64,000 nt of DNA from Massilia sp. WG5 (lineage in GTDB: Bacteria; Pseudomonadota; Gammaproteobacteria; Burkholderiales; Burkholderiaceae_D). Location: contig NZ_CP012640.2 in NCBI RefSeq assembly GCF_001412595.2, forward strand, positions 1,798,001-1,862,000, written 5' to 3'. The stretch's first letter is position 1; every line of letters starts with the position of its first letter. The notes beneath the pieces are model-generated. The model saw only the letters and a list, made by a program, of their open reading frames with translations. It had not been told where the DNA came from and did not search any database. The position numbers and the translations under genes are program-made. Of the stretch, positions 1-8,253 are shown piece by piece.

Positions 1-939
1 GATATAGGTCGGCGGATCGCCGGCCGGGCGGTTGGCGAGGTTCATGCCGTCCACCACCTCCCCGGCCGGCAGCGCGCGCAACCTGTCCAGCACCTGAGCC
101 TGCGGATCGCCGGCCGCGATGCCCTTGCTGGCCGCGAAATTCACGCCGGCCTGCTCGACCTCGGCCAGGGCGGGCGTCGGCGTGCCGCCATCGCCGCCCG
201 ACAGCACCACGGCGCCGGCGAACAGCCCCCTGGCCAGCGGCGACGCCAGCAGCGTATTCACCGACATGCCGCCCGCCGACTCGCCGACGATGGTCACCCT
301 GGCTGGATCGCCGCCGAAGGCCGCGGCATTCCGCTGCACCCACTGCAGGGCTGCGAGCTGGTCCATGAAACCGTAGTTGCCGCCTGCCTCGTCGCGACTC
401 TCCCTGCTCAGGGCCGGATGGGCGAAGAAGCCGAAGCGCCCCAGGCGGTAATTGAAGCTGACCACCAGCACGCCCTGCTTCGCCAGCCGGGCGCCGGCAT
501 AGGTCGGCGGCGAGCTGCCGCCGTTGACGAAGCCGCCGCCATAGATCCAGACCAGCACCGGCAGTCCGCCCCTGGCGCCGGCCTTCGTCGGCTGCACCGG
601 CTTCCAGACGTTGGCGTACAGGCAGTCTTCCGAAGGCGCGGTGCCGAGCGGGGCGGCGTCGCTGGGGAAAGGCAGCTGCATGCAGTCGTGGCCGTATGCC
701 AACGCCTGGCGCACGCCGCTCCACGACGCGGCCGGCTGCGGCGCGCGCCAGCGCAGCGCGCCGCCAGGGGGCGCGGCAAAGGGAATGCCCTTCCAGCTCG
801 CGACCCCGCTTTCGACCGCGCCGGCCAGCTTGCCGGTGTCGATCGCCACCACCGGCCCGGCCTTCACGGCGGCGAGCGCCGGCGCGCCCAGGGCGAGAAT
901 GGCGGCGAACAGGATGCTGCGTGGCGCGGGATGGGGCAT
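1..939 (-). CDS. type B carboxylesterase/lipase, secreted (3' end outside window)
   Basis: Carboxylesterase of the alpha/beta-hydrolase fold (COesterase family), expected to hydrolyse esters in the periplasm or outside the cell. The translation starts with a signal peptide (about residues 1-24, ending ALA-A) and shows the family landmarks: an EDCLYANVW segment, an oxyanion-hole IYGGGF stretch and the nucleophile elbow GESAGG. Only the N-terminal 313 residues are here; family members are about 500 residues, so the acid and His of the triad lie beyond the left edge. The ATG at 939 is preceded by a GGAGA ribosome-binding site. Substrate cannot be told from sequence. Confidence 0.9.
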   Translation of the reverse strand, partial: MPHPAPRSILFAAILALGAPALAAVKAGPVVAIDTGKLAGAVESGVASWKGIPFAAPPGGALRWRAPQPAASWSGVRQALAYGHDCMQLPFPSDAAPLGTAPSEDCLYANVWKPVQPTKAGARGGLPVLVWIYGGGFVNGGSSPPTYAGARLAKQGVLVVSFNYRLGRFGFFAHPALSRESRDEAGGNYGFMDQLAALQWVQRNAAAFGGDPARVTIVGESAGGMSVNTLLASPLARGLFAGAVVLSGGDGGTPTPALAEVEQAGVNFAASKGIAAGDPQAQVLDRLRALPAGEVVDGMNLANRPAGDPPTYI

Positions 940-1040
940 GGGCGGTCTCCGATGGTTGAACCCGGCCGATGCTAATCAGAGCTTGATAGCCCGTCAATTG
1001 AAATTGGTCGGGGCGCCGCAACTTGTCCTAGAATGGCTCG

Positions 1041-2657
1041 TTGCCAACTTTTCATCCGACCTTGAAAATTTCGATCGGCCATCGCCTGTTCGCTTCCGTC
1101 CTGCTCGCGATCCTCGCGGTGGCGGCGGGCGCCGTCTACCTGCTGCGCCAGAACGTGCTGGCGGGCTTCGGCGACTATGCCGTCGGGATCGAGCTGGACC
1201 GCCTGGACGAGTTGTCCGGCGCGCTGGCGCGCCAGTACCGCGGCCATGGCGGCTGGACCTTCCTGCCTGCCGGCGATGCGCGCGCGGGCTGGATCGCCCG
1301 CGAGCTGGAACGCCTGCAGCGCGAACGCGAGGAGACCGTCGCGCCGGCGCCGGCCGCGCCGGAGGCTCCTGCTGCGCCCGAGGCTCCCGCCGTGCCGCAA
1401 GCCGTTCCAGCAGCGGCGCCGGTCGCCGGCGTGCCTGACGAGCCGCCTGCCGCTGCGCCGGCCGCGCCGATGGCCGTGGCCGCCCCGCCCGCGCCGCCCG
1501 CACCGCCCGCGCCGCCGCTTCCGCCCCTGCCGGCGCCCAGGATCGCCCCCGAACCGGGCGTGGACGCCTCCCTGCCCCGGCGCATCACCCTGCTCGACGC
1601 CGGCGGCCGCTACCTGGCCGGGCGCGTCCCCGGTGCGCTTCCGCTGGCGCGCCGCCCGATCGCCGTGGACGGCCGCACTGTCGGCTATCTCGGCGTGGCG
1701 CGCGGCCGCCGCCCGAGCGACGCCATGGCGCTGGCCTTCCTCGAGCAGCTGCGCGCCAGCCTGTGGTGGATCCTTGCTTTTGCGGTGGCCCTGTCGGCGC
1801 TGGCCGCGACCCTGCTGGCGCGCCACTTCCGCGGTCCGATCCGTGAACTCGCGGGCGGCGCCGGCATGCTGGCCGAGGGCCGCTTCGAGGTGCGCCTGCC
1901 GGCCGGGCGCAGCGATGAACTGGGCGAGCTGGCGCGCCACTTCAACACCCTGGCGCAGAAGCTGGACAGCGCGGAAAGCGCGCGCCGCCAGTGGGTGGCC
2001 GACACCTCGCACGAGCTGCGCACCCCGCTGGCCGTGCTGCGCGCCCAGCTCGAGGCGATCCAGGACGGCGTGCGCGGCAGCGGCCCGGACAGCATCGACG
2101 CCATGCTGCGCCAGGTGCTGGCCCTGAACAAGCTGATCGACGAGCTGTATGCGCTGGCGCGCGCCGACGTCGGTGCGCTCGAACTCAGCCTGGTGCCGCT
2201 CGACCTGTGGCGGCTGGCCTGCGACCAGGCCCGCGCCTTCGAAGCGCGCCTGCTGGCGGCCGGGCTGGCGCTCGAATTCGGCCCGGCGCCGGCTTCGGCG
2301 ATGGTGCTGGCCGATCCCGACCGCATGCGCCAGGTGCTCGACAACCTGCTCGAGAACAGCCTGCGCTACAGCGCCGCCGGCGGCCGCGTGGTGCTGGGCG
2401 CTGCAAGCGATGGGACGCTGCTGCGGCTGCACCTGGACGACAGCGCGCCCGGCGTGCCGGACGAGGCCCTGAGCCGCCTGGGGCAGCGCTTCTACCGCGT
2501 CGACGCCTCGCGCAGCCGCGCCCACGGCGGCGCGGGCCTCGGCCTGGCGCTGTGCCGCCGCCTGCTCGAAGCGCAGGGCGCGCAGCTCGGCTTCGCGCAT
2601 GCGCCGGCCGGCGGACTGCGCGCCACCATCGTCATCCCTCTCGCCAGGCAAGCATGA
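1041..2657 (+). CDS. BaeS-like sensor histidine kinase with proline/alanine-rich periplasmic insert
   Basis: Membrane sensor kinase. One transmembrane helix lies near residues 12-32 and a second near 235-255, enclosing a periplasmic region; HAMP follows at about 260-310, then HisKA with the H-box DTSHELRTPL (His about 324) and a HATPase_c domain with the N-box (DNLLENSLRYS) and a G-box (GGAGLGLAL). The periplasmic part contains about 75 residues (about 98-173) almost entirely of Ala and Pro, unusual for BaeS-type kinases. No suitable ATG exists; the TTG at 1041 sits 6 nt after TAGAAT, and another TTG at 1062 gives the more BaeS-like start. The stop overlaps the next gene's ATG (ATGA), so kinase and regulator are translationally coupled. 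Confidence 0.9.
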   Translation: MPTFHPTLKISIGHRLFASVLLAILAVAAGAVYLLRQNVLAGFGDYAVGIELDRLDELSGALARQYRGHGGWTFLPAGDARAGWIARELERLQREREETVAPAPAAPEAPAAPEAPAVPQAVPAAAPVAGVPDEPPAAAPAAPMAVAAPPAPPAPPAPPLPPLPAPRIAPEPGVDASLPRRITLLDAGGRYLAGRVPGALPLARRPIAVDGRTVGYLGVARGRRPSDAMALAFLEQLRASLWWILAFAVALSALAATLLARHFRGPIRELAGGAGMLAEGRFEVRLPAGRSDELGELARHFNTLAQKLDSAESARRQWVADTSHELRTPLAVLRAQLEAIQDGVRGSGPDSIDAMLRQVLALNKLIDELYALARADVGALELSLVPLDLWRLACDQARAFEARLLAAGLALEFGPAPASAMVLADPDRMRQVLDNLLENSLRYSAAGGRVVLGAASDGTLLRLHLDDSAPGVPDEALSRLGQRFYRVDASRSRAHGGAGLGLALCRRLLEAQGAQLGFAHAPAGGLRATIVIPLARQA

Positions 2658-3337
2658 ACCAGGAAATCTACATCGTCGAAGACGAACCCGAACTGGCCGC
2701 GCTGGTGGCCGACTATGCGAAGGCGGCCGGCTTCGAGGCCACCGTGTTCGGCGACGGCGCCCAGGCCCTGGACGCGATCCGGCGCCGGCCGCCGGCCCTG
2801 GTGGTGCTCGACCTGATGCTGCCCGGCCTGGATGGCCTGTCGCTGTGCCGCGAACTGCGCCGTTTTTCGGCGCTGCCGGTGGTGATGACGACCGCGCGCG
2901 TCGAGGAGATCGACCGCCTGCTCGGCCTGGAGCTCGGCGCCGACGACTACCTGTGCAAGCCTTTCAGCCCGCGCGAGCTGGTAGCGCGCATCAAGGCGAT
3001 CCTGCGCCGCGCCGCGCCGGCCGCCGGGCCCGCCGCGCCGGCGCCGCCCGCCATCGACGTCGACGCCGCCGCGCGCCGGATCCGCATCCACGGCCAGGTG
3101 CTGGCGCTGACGCCCACCGAATACGGCATCCTGGCCGCGCTGGCGCGCCGGCCCGGCCAGGTATTCTCGCGCGCCCAGCTGCTCGACGCCGCGCGCGAGG
3201 GCAACGCCAGCCTGGACGTCGCCGACCGCGCCATCGACAGCCACGTCAAGAATTTGCGCCGCAAGCTGGACGCCGTCCTGCCGGGCGTCGAGGCCATCCA
3301 TTCGATCTACGGGCTGGGATACCGCTTCGATTTGTGA
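2654..3337 (+). CDS. OmpR/PhoB-family response regulator (BaeR-like)
   Basis: Partner of the kinase immediately upstream, whose stop it overlaps by 4 nt. The receiver domain (about 1-120) has the acidic pair in IVEDEPELA, the phosphoacceptor Asp in VVLDLMLPGLDG and the conserved Lys in CKPF. The C-terminal winged helix (about 130-227) ends with the usual DSHVKNLRRKLD and YGLGYRF signatures. Length (227 residues) is normal for the family. It probably controls the proline-rich protein encoded 63 nt downstream and may autoregulate the pair; the signal is unknown. Confidence 0.93.
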   Translation: MNQEIYIVEDEPELAALVADYAKAAGFEATVFGDGAQALDAIRRRPPALVVLDLMLPGLDGLSLCRELRRFSALPVVMTTARVEEIDRLLGLELGADDYLCKPFSPRELVARIKAILRRAAPAAGPAAPAPPAIDVDAAARRIRIHGQVLALTPTEYGILAALARRPGQVFSRAQLLDAAREGNASLDVADRAIDSHVKNLRRKLDAVLPGVEAIHSIYGLGYRFDL

Positions 3338-3400
3338 TCTTCATTTTTTCTCCACATTCGGGCTGCACCATGGTTGCATCCAACTGAAAAGGAGAACGAC

Positions 3401-3856
3401 ATGAAAACCCGCATCGCCTTCCTGGGCTTCGTCCTGCTGTCGGGCGCCGCCGGGGCCAGCCTGGCCGACGGCCGCGTCCACGTCTACGTCAACTGCCAGG
3501 CCGCCGACGCCCACTGCCCGCCGCCGCCGAAGGCGCCGAAGCCGCCGCGTCCTCCGGTCCCGCCGCCGCCGCCGGCGCCACCCGCGCCCGATGCCGACAC
3601 GGCCGCCGCCGCGCTGCCCGCGCCGCCCGCACCGCCGGCTCCCGCAGTCCCACCCGCGCCGCCCGTCCCGCCGGCTCCGCCGCCGCAGCCGGAGATCCCG
3701 CCGGTACCCGACAGCGCCCACGCCGACTGCGCCGCGAAGAAGCCGGGCACCCGCCTGAGCTTCACCCTGCGCCCGGGCGAAACCATGAGCGGCGTCTGCC
3801 GGAAACAGGGCGGCAAGATGGTCTTTTCGCTGCGCGAGTACGAGCTGGCCGGGTGA
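3401..3856 (+). CDS. secreted proline-rich protein of unknown function
   Basis: A 151-residue protein with a signal peptide (about 1-22, cleaved near ASLADG). The middle (about 40-115) is a repetitive Pro/Ala tract of PPAPPAP type, followed by a short conserved-looking C-terminal part with paired cysteines (HADCAAKK and SGVCRKQ) that may form a disulfide. A strong AAAGGAG site precedes the ATG. It follows the BaeSR-like pair in the same direction, and its Pro/Ala composition resembles the insert of that kinase, suggesting a common envelope role. I recognise no family. Confidence 0.75.
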   Translation: MKTRIAFLGFVLLSGAAGASLADGRVHVYVNCQAADAHCPPPPKAPKPPRPPVPPPPPAPPAPDADTAAAALPAPPAPPAPAVPPAPPVPPAPPPQPEIPPVPDSAHADCAAKKPGTRLSFTLRPGETMSGVCRKQGGKMVFSLREYELAG

Positions 3857-3888
3857 CTTTCGCGGCGGGAGCGGGTATCCTTGCCCGC

Positions 3889-4296
3889 ATGCCGTCTCCC
3901 GCCCCACCGAAACCGACTCCATCCGAACTGGAACTGCTGCGCATCCTCTGGCAGCTGGGCGCCGCCACGGCCAAACAGGTGCACGAGGCGATCGCGGCGG
4001 AGCGCCCCGACATGACGGCGGCGACCGTGCTGCGCCTGCTCCAGCTGATGCACGCCAAGGGCCTGCTGCTGCGCGACGAAAGCCAGCGCGCCCACGTCTA
4101 TACACCGGCCCAGCCGCAGGACAGCCTGCAGACCAGCCTGGTCAGCGACTTGATCACGAAAGCCTTTTCCGGCTCCGGCAAGGCGCTGGTGCTGGCCGCC
4201 CTGCGCGGCCACGTCAGCAAGAAGGAGCGCGAGGAGATCCAGGCCATCCTCAGCGGCGAGAACACCGGTCAAAAAGACGGCGGGAAGGCATCGTGA
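3889..4296 (+). CDS. BlaI/MecI/CopY-family transcriptional repressor
   Basis: Winged-helix repressor of the Penicillinase_R family, about 135 residues. After a Pro-rich start, the segment PTPSELELLRILWQLG and the recognition region TAATVLRLLQLMHAKGLL match the family; the C-terminal half would form the dimerisation helices. The ATG at 3889 is preferred to the GTG at 3853 because it begins right before the conserved domain; a -10-like TATCCT lies 8 nt upstream, suggesting little or no leader. Normally such regulators accompany a BlaR1-type M56 sensor protease, but none is adjacent. Its stop overlaps the next start. Confidence 0.88.
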   Translation: MPSPAPPKPTPSELELLRILWQLGAATAKQVHEAIAAERPDMTAATVLRLLQLMHAKGLLLRDESQRAHVYTPAQPQDSLQTSLVSDLITKAFSGSGKALVLAALRGHVSKKEREEIQAILSGENTGQKDGGKAS

Positions 4297-4487
4297 ACGA
4301 CAGCGTTTCCCTGCCCGACCCCGACCCGCGCCCCGTGCCGCCCAGGGAACCCGCGCTCGAGGATTGCTGCGGCACCGGCTGCGTCAACTGCGTGTTCGAC
4401 ATGTACCAGATCGCGCTCGAGAACTACGAGCGGGCGCTGGCAGCCTGGGAAGCGCGGCATCCGGGACAGGCCGGTGCAGGCGCCTAG
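4293..4487 (+). CDS. small oxidoreductase-like domain protein
   Basis: A 64-residue protein with the short Cys-rich motif CCGTGCVNCVFDMY, characteristic of the 'oxidoreductase-like' N-terminal domain family (Pfam Oxidored-like). The motif has four cysteines and could bind metal or act in redox chemistry; the biochemical role is not known. GTG start overlapping the BlaI stop by 4 nt, and its own end overlaps the CLC start, so the three genes form an operon. Confidence 0.82.
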   Translation: MNDSVSLPDPDPRPVPPREPALEDCCGTGCVNCVFDMYQIALENYERALAAWEARHPGQAGAGA

Positions 4488-6228
4488 CGCCGGCCGCGGC
4501 GCCGGCATCGGCGGGCGGCTGCGCACCCTGGTCGGCGCCAACGCCTTCCTGCTGCTGGCCGCCCTGACCGGCTTCGTCGGCGCGCTCGCCACCGTCGCCT
4601 TCCGCGAAGGGCTGGTCGGCTTGCAGAAACTGTTATACGGTCGCAGCGGCTCCTTCGTCGAAATCGCCGGCAGCCTGCCCTGGCAGACCCGCCTGCTGCT
4701 GCCCTGCGCGGGCGGCCTGCTGGCCGGCGCCCTGCTGGCCCTCGGCCGCCGCCTGCCCTCGCAGCGCCGCCCGGACTACATGGAGATCGTGGCGATCGGC
4801 GACGGCCGGGTGCCCATCCGCCTCACCCTCGTCAACGGCCTGTCCTCGCTGCTGTCGATCGCCTCGGGCGGCTCGATCGGCCGCGAAGGCTCGATGATCC
4901 AGCTGGCCGCGCTGTCGGCTTCCGTGGGCGGGCGGGCGCTCGGCCTCACGCCGATGCGCCTGCGCCTGCTGGTGGCCTGCGGCGCCGCGGCCGGCATCGC
5001 CGCCGCCTACAACGCGCCGATCGCGAGCGCCTTCTTCGTCACCGAAATCGTGCTGGGCGCGATCGCCATGGAGAGCCTCGGCCCGATCATGGTGGCGGCG
5101 GTGGTCTCGAACATCACGATGCGCCACCTGCCCGGCTACCACCCGACCTACGAGATGCCCGCCTTCGCGCCGATCGCCGGCGCCGAGATGCTGGCCTTTG
5201 CGGTGCTGGGAGTGCTCGCGGGCCTGGCCGCGCCGGCCTTCCTCGGCGGGCTGCGGCGCACCCGCCGGCTGTTCGAGGCGCTGGCGCTGCCGCTGCCGCT
5301 GCGGCTGGCCCTCGGCGGCCTCGGGGTCGGCGCGATCTCGGTATGGGTGCCGCAGGTCTGGGGCAACGGCTACAGCGTGGTGAACTCGCTGCTGCACGCG
5401 CCCTGGGTCTGGCAGAGCGTGCTGCTGGTGCTGGCCGCCAAGATGCTGGCGACCTGGCTCACCTGCGGTTCCGGCGCGGTCGGCGGCATCTTCACCCCGA
5501 CCCTGTTCGTCGGCGCCACGCTCGGCTACCTGTTCGCGCTGGCGGTGCAGGCGGTCTGGCCCGGCGCCGCCGCGCTGCCGCCGGCCTACGTCGCGGTGGG
5601 CATGGGCGCGACCCTGGCGGCCGCGGCCAGCGCGCCCCTGATGGCGATCCTGATGATTTTCGAGATGACCCTCAGCTATCCGCTGATGCTGCCGCTGGTG
5701 CTGGCCTGCGTGATCGCCTACGCGGTCGCGCGCGCGGCCGGCGGCGCTTCGATGTACGAGATCACGGCGCAGCGCCTGGCCGAGGCGGAAGAGCGCGAAC
5801 GGCTGCGCACCATGCGCATCGCCGAACTGATCCGCCCCGGCGAAACGGTCCTGCCGGAAGGTGCGCCGCTGAGCGAGGCGGCGGCGCTGTTCCGCCAGCA
5901 TACCGTCAAGTACATCTACCTGGTCGACGGCGCGAACCGCTATCGCGGCGTGGTGGCGCTGCACGACATCGCGCCGCGCTTCCAGGATCCGGCGCTCGCC
6001 ACCCAGCCCTGCGCGGAGATCGCCCGCCAGGACGCGCTGCCGCTGCTGACGGCCGATATGAGCCTGGACGAGGCCCTGCGCCAGTTCATGCGCCACCACG
6101 GCGAGCGCCTGCCCATCGTGGGCGGCGCCGACAATCCGGAACTGCTGGGCACCGTGCACAAGACCGACCTGCTGGACGCCTACGTGCGGCTGAATCGGAC
6201 CCTGCTCCACACCCGGATCGAGGCGTAG
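4474..6228 (+). CDS. CLC-family chloride channel/transporter with C-terminal CBS pair
   Basis: Polytopic CLC protein of 584 residues. The gating glutamate is retained in SIGREGSM (counterpart of GREGP), and GGIFTP forms the anion-site loop near the second half. The classical GSGIP loop is altered (GDGRVP). By hand alignment the proton glutamate of E. coli ClcA (E203) is replaced by Ile in FFVTEIVLG, which would favour a channel or altered coupling; this alignment is tentative. Two CBS domains occupy about residues 445-575 and may sense nucleotides. GTG start inside the preceding gene's 3' end. Confidence 0.92.
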   Translation: MQAPSAGRGAGIGGRLRTLVGANAFLLLAALTGFVGALATVAFREGLVGLQKLLYGRSGSFVEIAGSLPWQTRLLLPCAGGLLAGALLALGRRLPSQRRPDYMEIVAIGDGRVPIRLTLVNGLSSLLSIASGGSIGREGSMIQLAALSASVGGRALGLTPMRLRLLVACGAAAGIAAAYNAPIASAFFVTEIVLGAIAMESLGPIMVAAVVSNITMRHLPGYHPTYEMPAFAPIAGAEMLAFAVLGVLAGLAAPAFLGGLRRTRRLFEALALPLPLRLALGGLGVGAISVWVPQVWGNGYSVVNSLLHAPWVWQSVLLVLAAKMLATWLTCGSGAVGGIFTPTLFVGATLGYLFALAVQAVWPGAAALPPAYVAVGMGATLAAAASAPLMAILMIFEMTLSYPLMLPLVLACVIAYAVARAAGGASMYEITAQRLAEAEERERLRTMRIAELIRPGETVLPEGAPLSEAAALFRQHTVKYIYLVDGANRYRGVVALHDIAPRFQDPALATQPCAEIARQDALPLLTADMSLDEALRQFMRHHGERLPIVGGADNPELLGTVHKTDLLDAYVRLNRTLLHTRIEA

Positions 6229-6238
6229 AATATTGAGC

Positions 6239-6946
6239 ATGGCACATTTGCTCGATAACATCTTCTGGAACACCCTGAACGGCGCGCACTACCACCTGTC
6301 GAGCGGCACCGACCGGGCCAGGCGCTATGCGCAGGGCTTCTCCCCCATCATCGGCTTTCCGGATCCGCAGCAGCCGGACTTCGCGGCGCTGGAGCCCTTC
6401 TGCGAAGCCGGCGAGCGCTTCTACTGCGACGCCTGGTCGGGTCCGGCGCCCGGCGGCTGGCGCATCGAAGCCGAGTCGACCATGTTCCGCATGGTCTGGG
6501 ACGGCGCGCTGCCGGAGCTCGACGAGGCGCCGGACGCGAATTTCCTCGGCACCGAAGATGCTGCCCGGGCGCTCGAGCTGGCCATGCTGACCCGCCCCGG
6601 CCCCTTCGGTCCGCGCACCATCGAGCTGGGCGAGTACTTCGGCTACTTCGAAGAAGGGCATGGCGGCAGCCGGCGCCTGATCGCCATGGCCGGCGAGCGC
6701 ATGGCGGCGCCCGGCCTGCGCGAGATCAGCGGGGTCTGCACCCGCCCCGGCTACGAGGGCCGCGGCTATGCGCGCCGCCTGATGCTGAAGCTGATCCGGC
6801 GCCAGCTGCTGCGCAGCGAAACACCCTTCCTGCACGTGATGCGCGCCAACCAGGCGGCGCACGCGTTCTACCTGCGCATGGGCTTCCGCGACTACAAGGA
6901 AACGGTGGTGCGGGTGGTGACGCCGGAAGGCCGCTACGTTCCCTAG
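6239..6946 (+). CDS. GNAT-family N-acetyltransferase
   Basis: A 235-residue protein with a C-terminal acetyltransferase fold: the acetyl-CoA loop reads CTRPGYEGRGYARRLM and the last strand HAFYLRMGFRDY, both typical of GNAT (FR47-like) enzymes. The N-terminal 120 residues are a less conserved extension. The ATG at 6239 is chosen over the TTG at 6233; a TAGAAT hexamer ends 7 nt before it, overlapping the stop of the CLC gene, so the mRNA is likely leaderless. Substrate unknown. Confidence 0.85.
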   Translation: MAHLLDNIFWNTLNGAHYHLSSGTDRARRYAQGFSPIIGFPDPQQPDFAALEPFCEAGERFYCDAWSGPAPGGWRIEAESTMFRMVWDGALPELDEAPDANFLGTEDAARALELAMLTRPGPFGPRTIELGEYFGYFEEGHGGSRRLIAMAGERMAAPGLREISGVCTRPGYEGRGYARRLMLKLIRRQLLRSETPFLHVMRANQAAHAFYLRMGFRDYKETVVRVVTPEGRYVP

Positions 6947-7013
6947 CGCACGATCGAAACGCGGACTCGTCATTACAATCCTCTCATCCGTCAGCATTCC
7001 TTGAGAGGCCGCC

Positions 7014-7589
7014 ATGTTCGATATGGATCTTCCGTGGTGGGAATTTATTTTGCGCGGCGCGATGGTCTACCTGGCGCTGCTGGTCATGGTGCGCCTGTCC
7101 GGGCGCCGCACCATCGGCCAGTTCACGCCCTTCGACCTGCTGGTCGTCATGCTGCTGTCGGAAGCGGTGTCGAACGGCCTGTCCGGCGGCGATGATTCCG
7201 TGAGCGGCGGCCTGATCATCGCGGCGACCCTGATCGTGCTGAACGGCAGTATCGGCCTGCTGTCGGCGCGCAGCCGGAAGATGGAAGCGATGGTCGAAGG
7301 CGAGGTCGTGCTGATCGGGCGCGACGGCGTTTTCTTCGACAGGACCATGCGGCGCAACCGTATCGGCCAGATCGACATCGAGCAGGCGCTGCGCGGAGCC
7401 GGCTGCGCCCGCCACGAAATGCGGTGCGCCTTTCCCGAGGCGGACGGCAGCATCACCATCATGAAGGAAAACCAGCCGGGAACGCCACCCGGCCCCGGGC
7501 AGGAATATCTCCGAACCCCTCGGTTCTTAAGGGCACTATCTCAGCCGTACGGTGCGAGTCCGCCCCATCCACTGGTGCTAAGTTTTTGA
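7014..7589 (+). CDS. DUF421 (YetF-like) membrane protein
   Basis: Membrane protein of 191 residues: about three N-terminal transmembrane helices including the conserved RLSGRRTIGQFTPFDLLV segment, then a cytoplasmic domain with VEGEVVLIGRDG and a hydrophilic end. This is the architecture of DUF421/YetF proteins, whose role is not established (membrane or stress functions have been suggested). A GAGAGG site precedes the ATG. The last 30 residues are Pro-rich and do not look family-conserved. Confidence 0.87.
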   Translation: MFDMDLPWWEFILRGAMVYLALLVMVRLSGRRTIGQFTPFDLLVVMLLSEAVSNGLSGGDDSVSGGLIIAATLIVLNGSIGLLSARSRKMEAMVEGEVVLIGRDGVFFDRTMRRNRIGQIDIEQALRGAGCARHEMRCAFPEADGSITIMKENQPGTPPGPGQEYLRTPRFLRALSQPYGASPPHPLVLSF

Positions 7590-7643
7590 TCGCATCCCAG
7601 GACGGGGTGCGTTGCAGAGACTCTGTTCAACACGATGTATTCC

Positions 7644-8237
7644 ATGAAACAAGTTCTGTCCGTTCTAGCACTGGCGGCGGCGTCGGCCCTGGCCACCCCG
7701 GCCTTCGCCCAAACCTACCAGGCCGTGGCCAGCGGCCCGGCCGAGAGTCCGCCCAACGGCTCGCCCGGCAACAGCATCGCGACGATCGAGTTCAGCGGCA
7801 CGAATATGTCGGTGGACATGCCGTTCAACAACCTGGTCGGCAGCACCACCGAGGCCCACGTCCACTGCTGCACCAGCGAGGCCTTCACCGGGACGTCGCC
7901 GGTCGCGGTGCCGTTCACCGACTTCCCGGCCGGGGTCAAGTCCGGCTCCTACACCAGGACCTTCGGGCTGTACGACGAAACCACCTATGACCCGGCCTTC
8001 CTGAAGGCGAACGGCGGTACGGTGCAGGGGGCGGCTTCGGCGCTGGTGGACTCCATCAATGCCAACGAGGCTTACATCAACATCCACACGACCGCCCATC
8101 CGGAAGGCGAGATCCGCGGCTTCATCGTGGCTGCGCCGGTTCCGGAACCCGCCGGGTGGGCCCTGCTGGCGGGCGGGCTGGGCGGCCTGCTGTGGGCGAG
8201 CCGGCGCCGGCGTCCGGAAACCAGCTGGCAGAAATAG
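7644..8237 (+). CDS. CHRD-domain protein with PEP-CTERM sorting signal
   Basis: Secreted protein: signal peptide (ends TPAFA-Q), a CHRD domain (about 28-165) with the typical HVHCC and AYINIHTTAHPEGEIRG motifs, and a C-terminal PEP-CTERM signal made of VPEPAGWALL, a hydrophobic helix and an Arg cluster (RRRR). PEP-CTERM proteins are processed by exosortase and usually accompany exopolysaccharide production; the exosortase must be elsewhere. ATG 7644 fits the signal peptide better than ATG 7635; no clear ribosome-binding site. Confidence 0.9.
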   Translation: MKQVLSVLALAAASALATPAFAQTYQAVASGPAESPPNGSPGNSIATIEFSGTNMSVDMPFNNLVGSTTEAHVHCCTSEAFTGTSPVAVPFTDFPAGVKSGSYTRTFGLYDETTYDPAFLKANGGTVQGAASALVDSINANEAYINIHTTAHPEGEIRGFIVAAPVPEPAGWALLAGGLGGLLWASRRRRPETSWQK

Positions 8238-8253
8238 ACAGGAGGTGGGCTAG

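Noticed and set aside
972..2651. Long minus-strand frames opposite the sensor kinase and many other long antisense frames in the window
   Set aside because: They are shadows produced by the high third-position GC of real genes; their translations are Arg/Gln/Ala-rich without recognisable motifs.
7590..7643. Structured RNA between the DUF421 and CHRD genes
   Set aside because: Some short complementary stretches exist but no stem of convincing length, and nothing resembles a known riboswitch.
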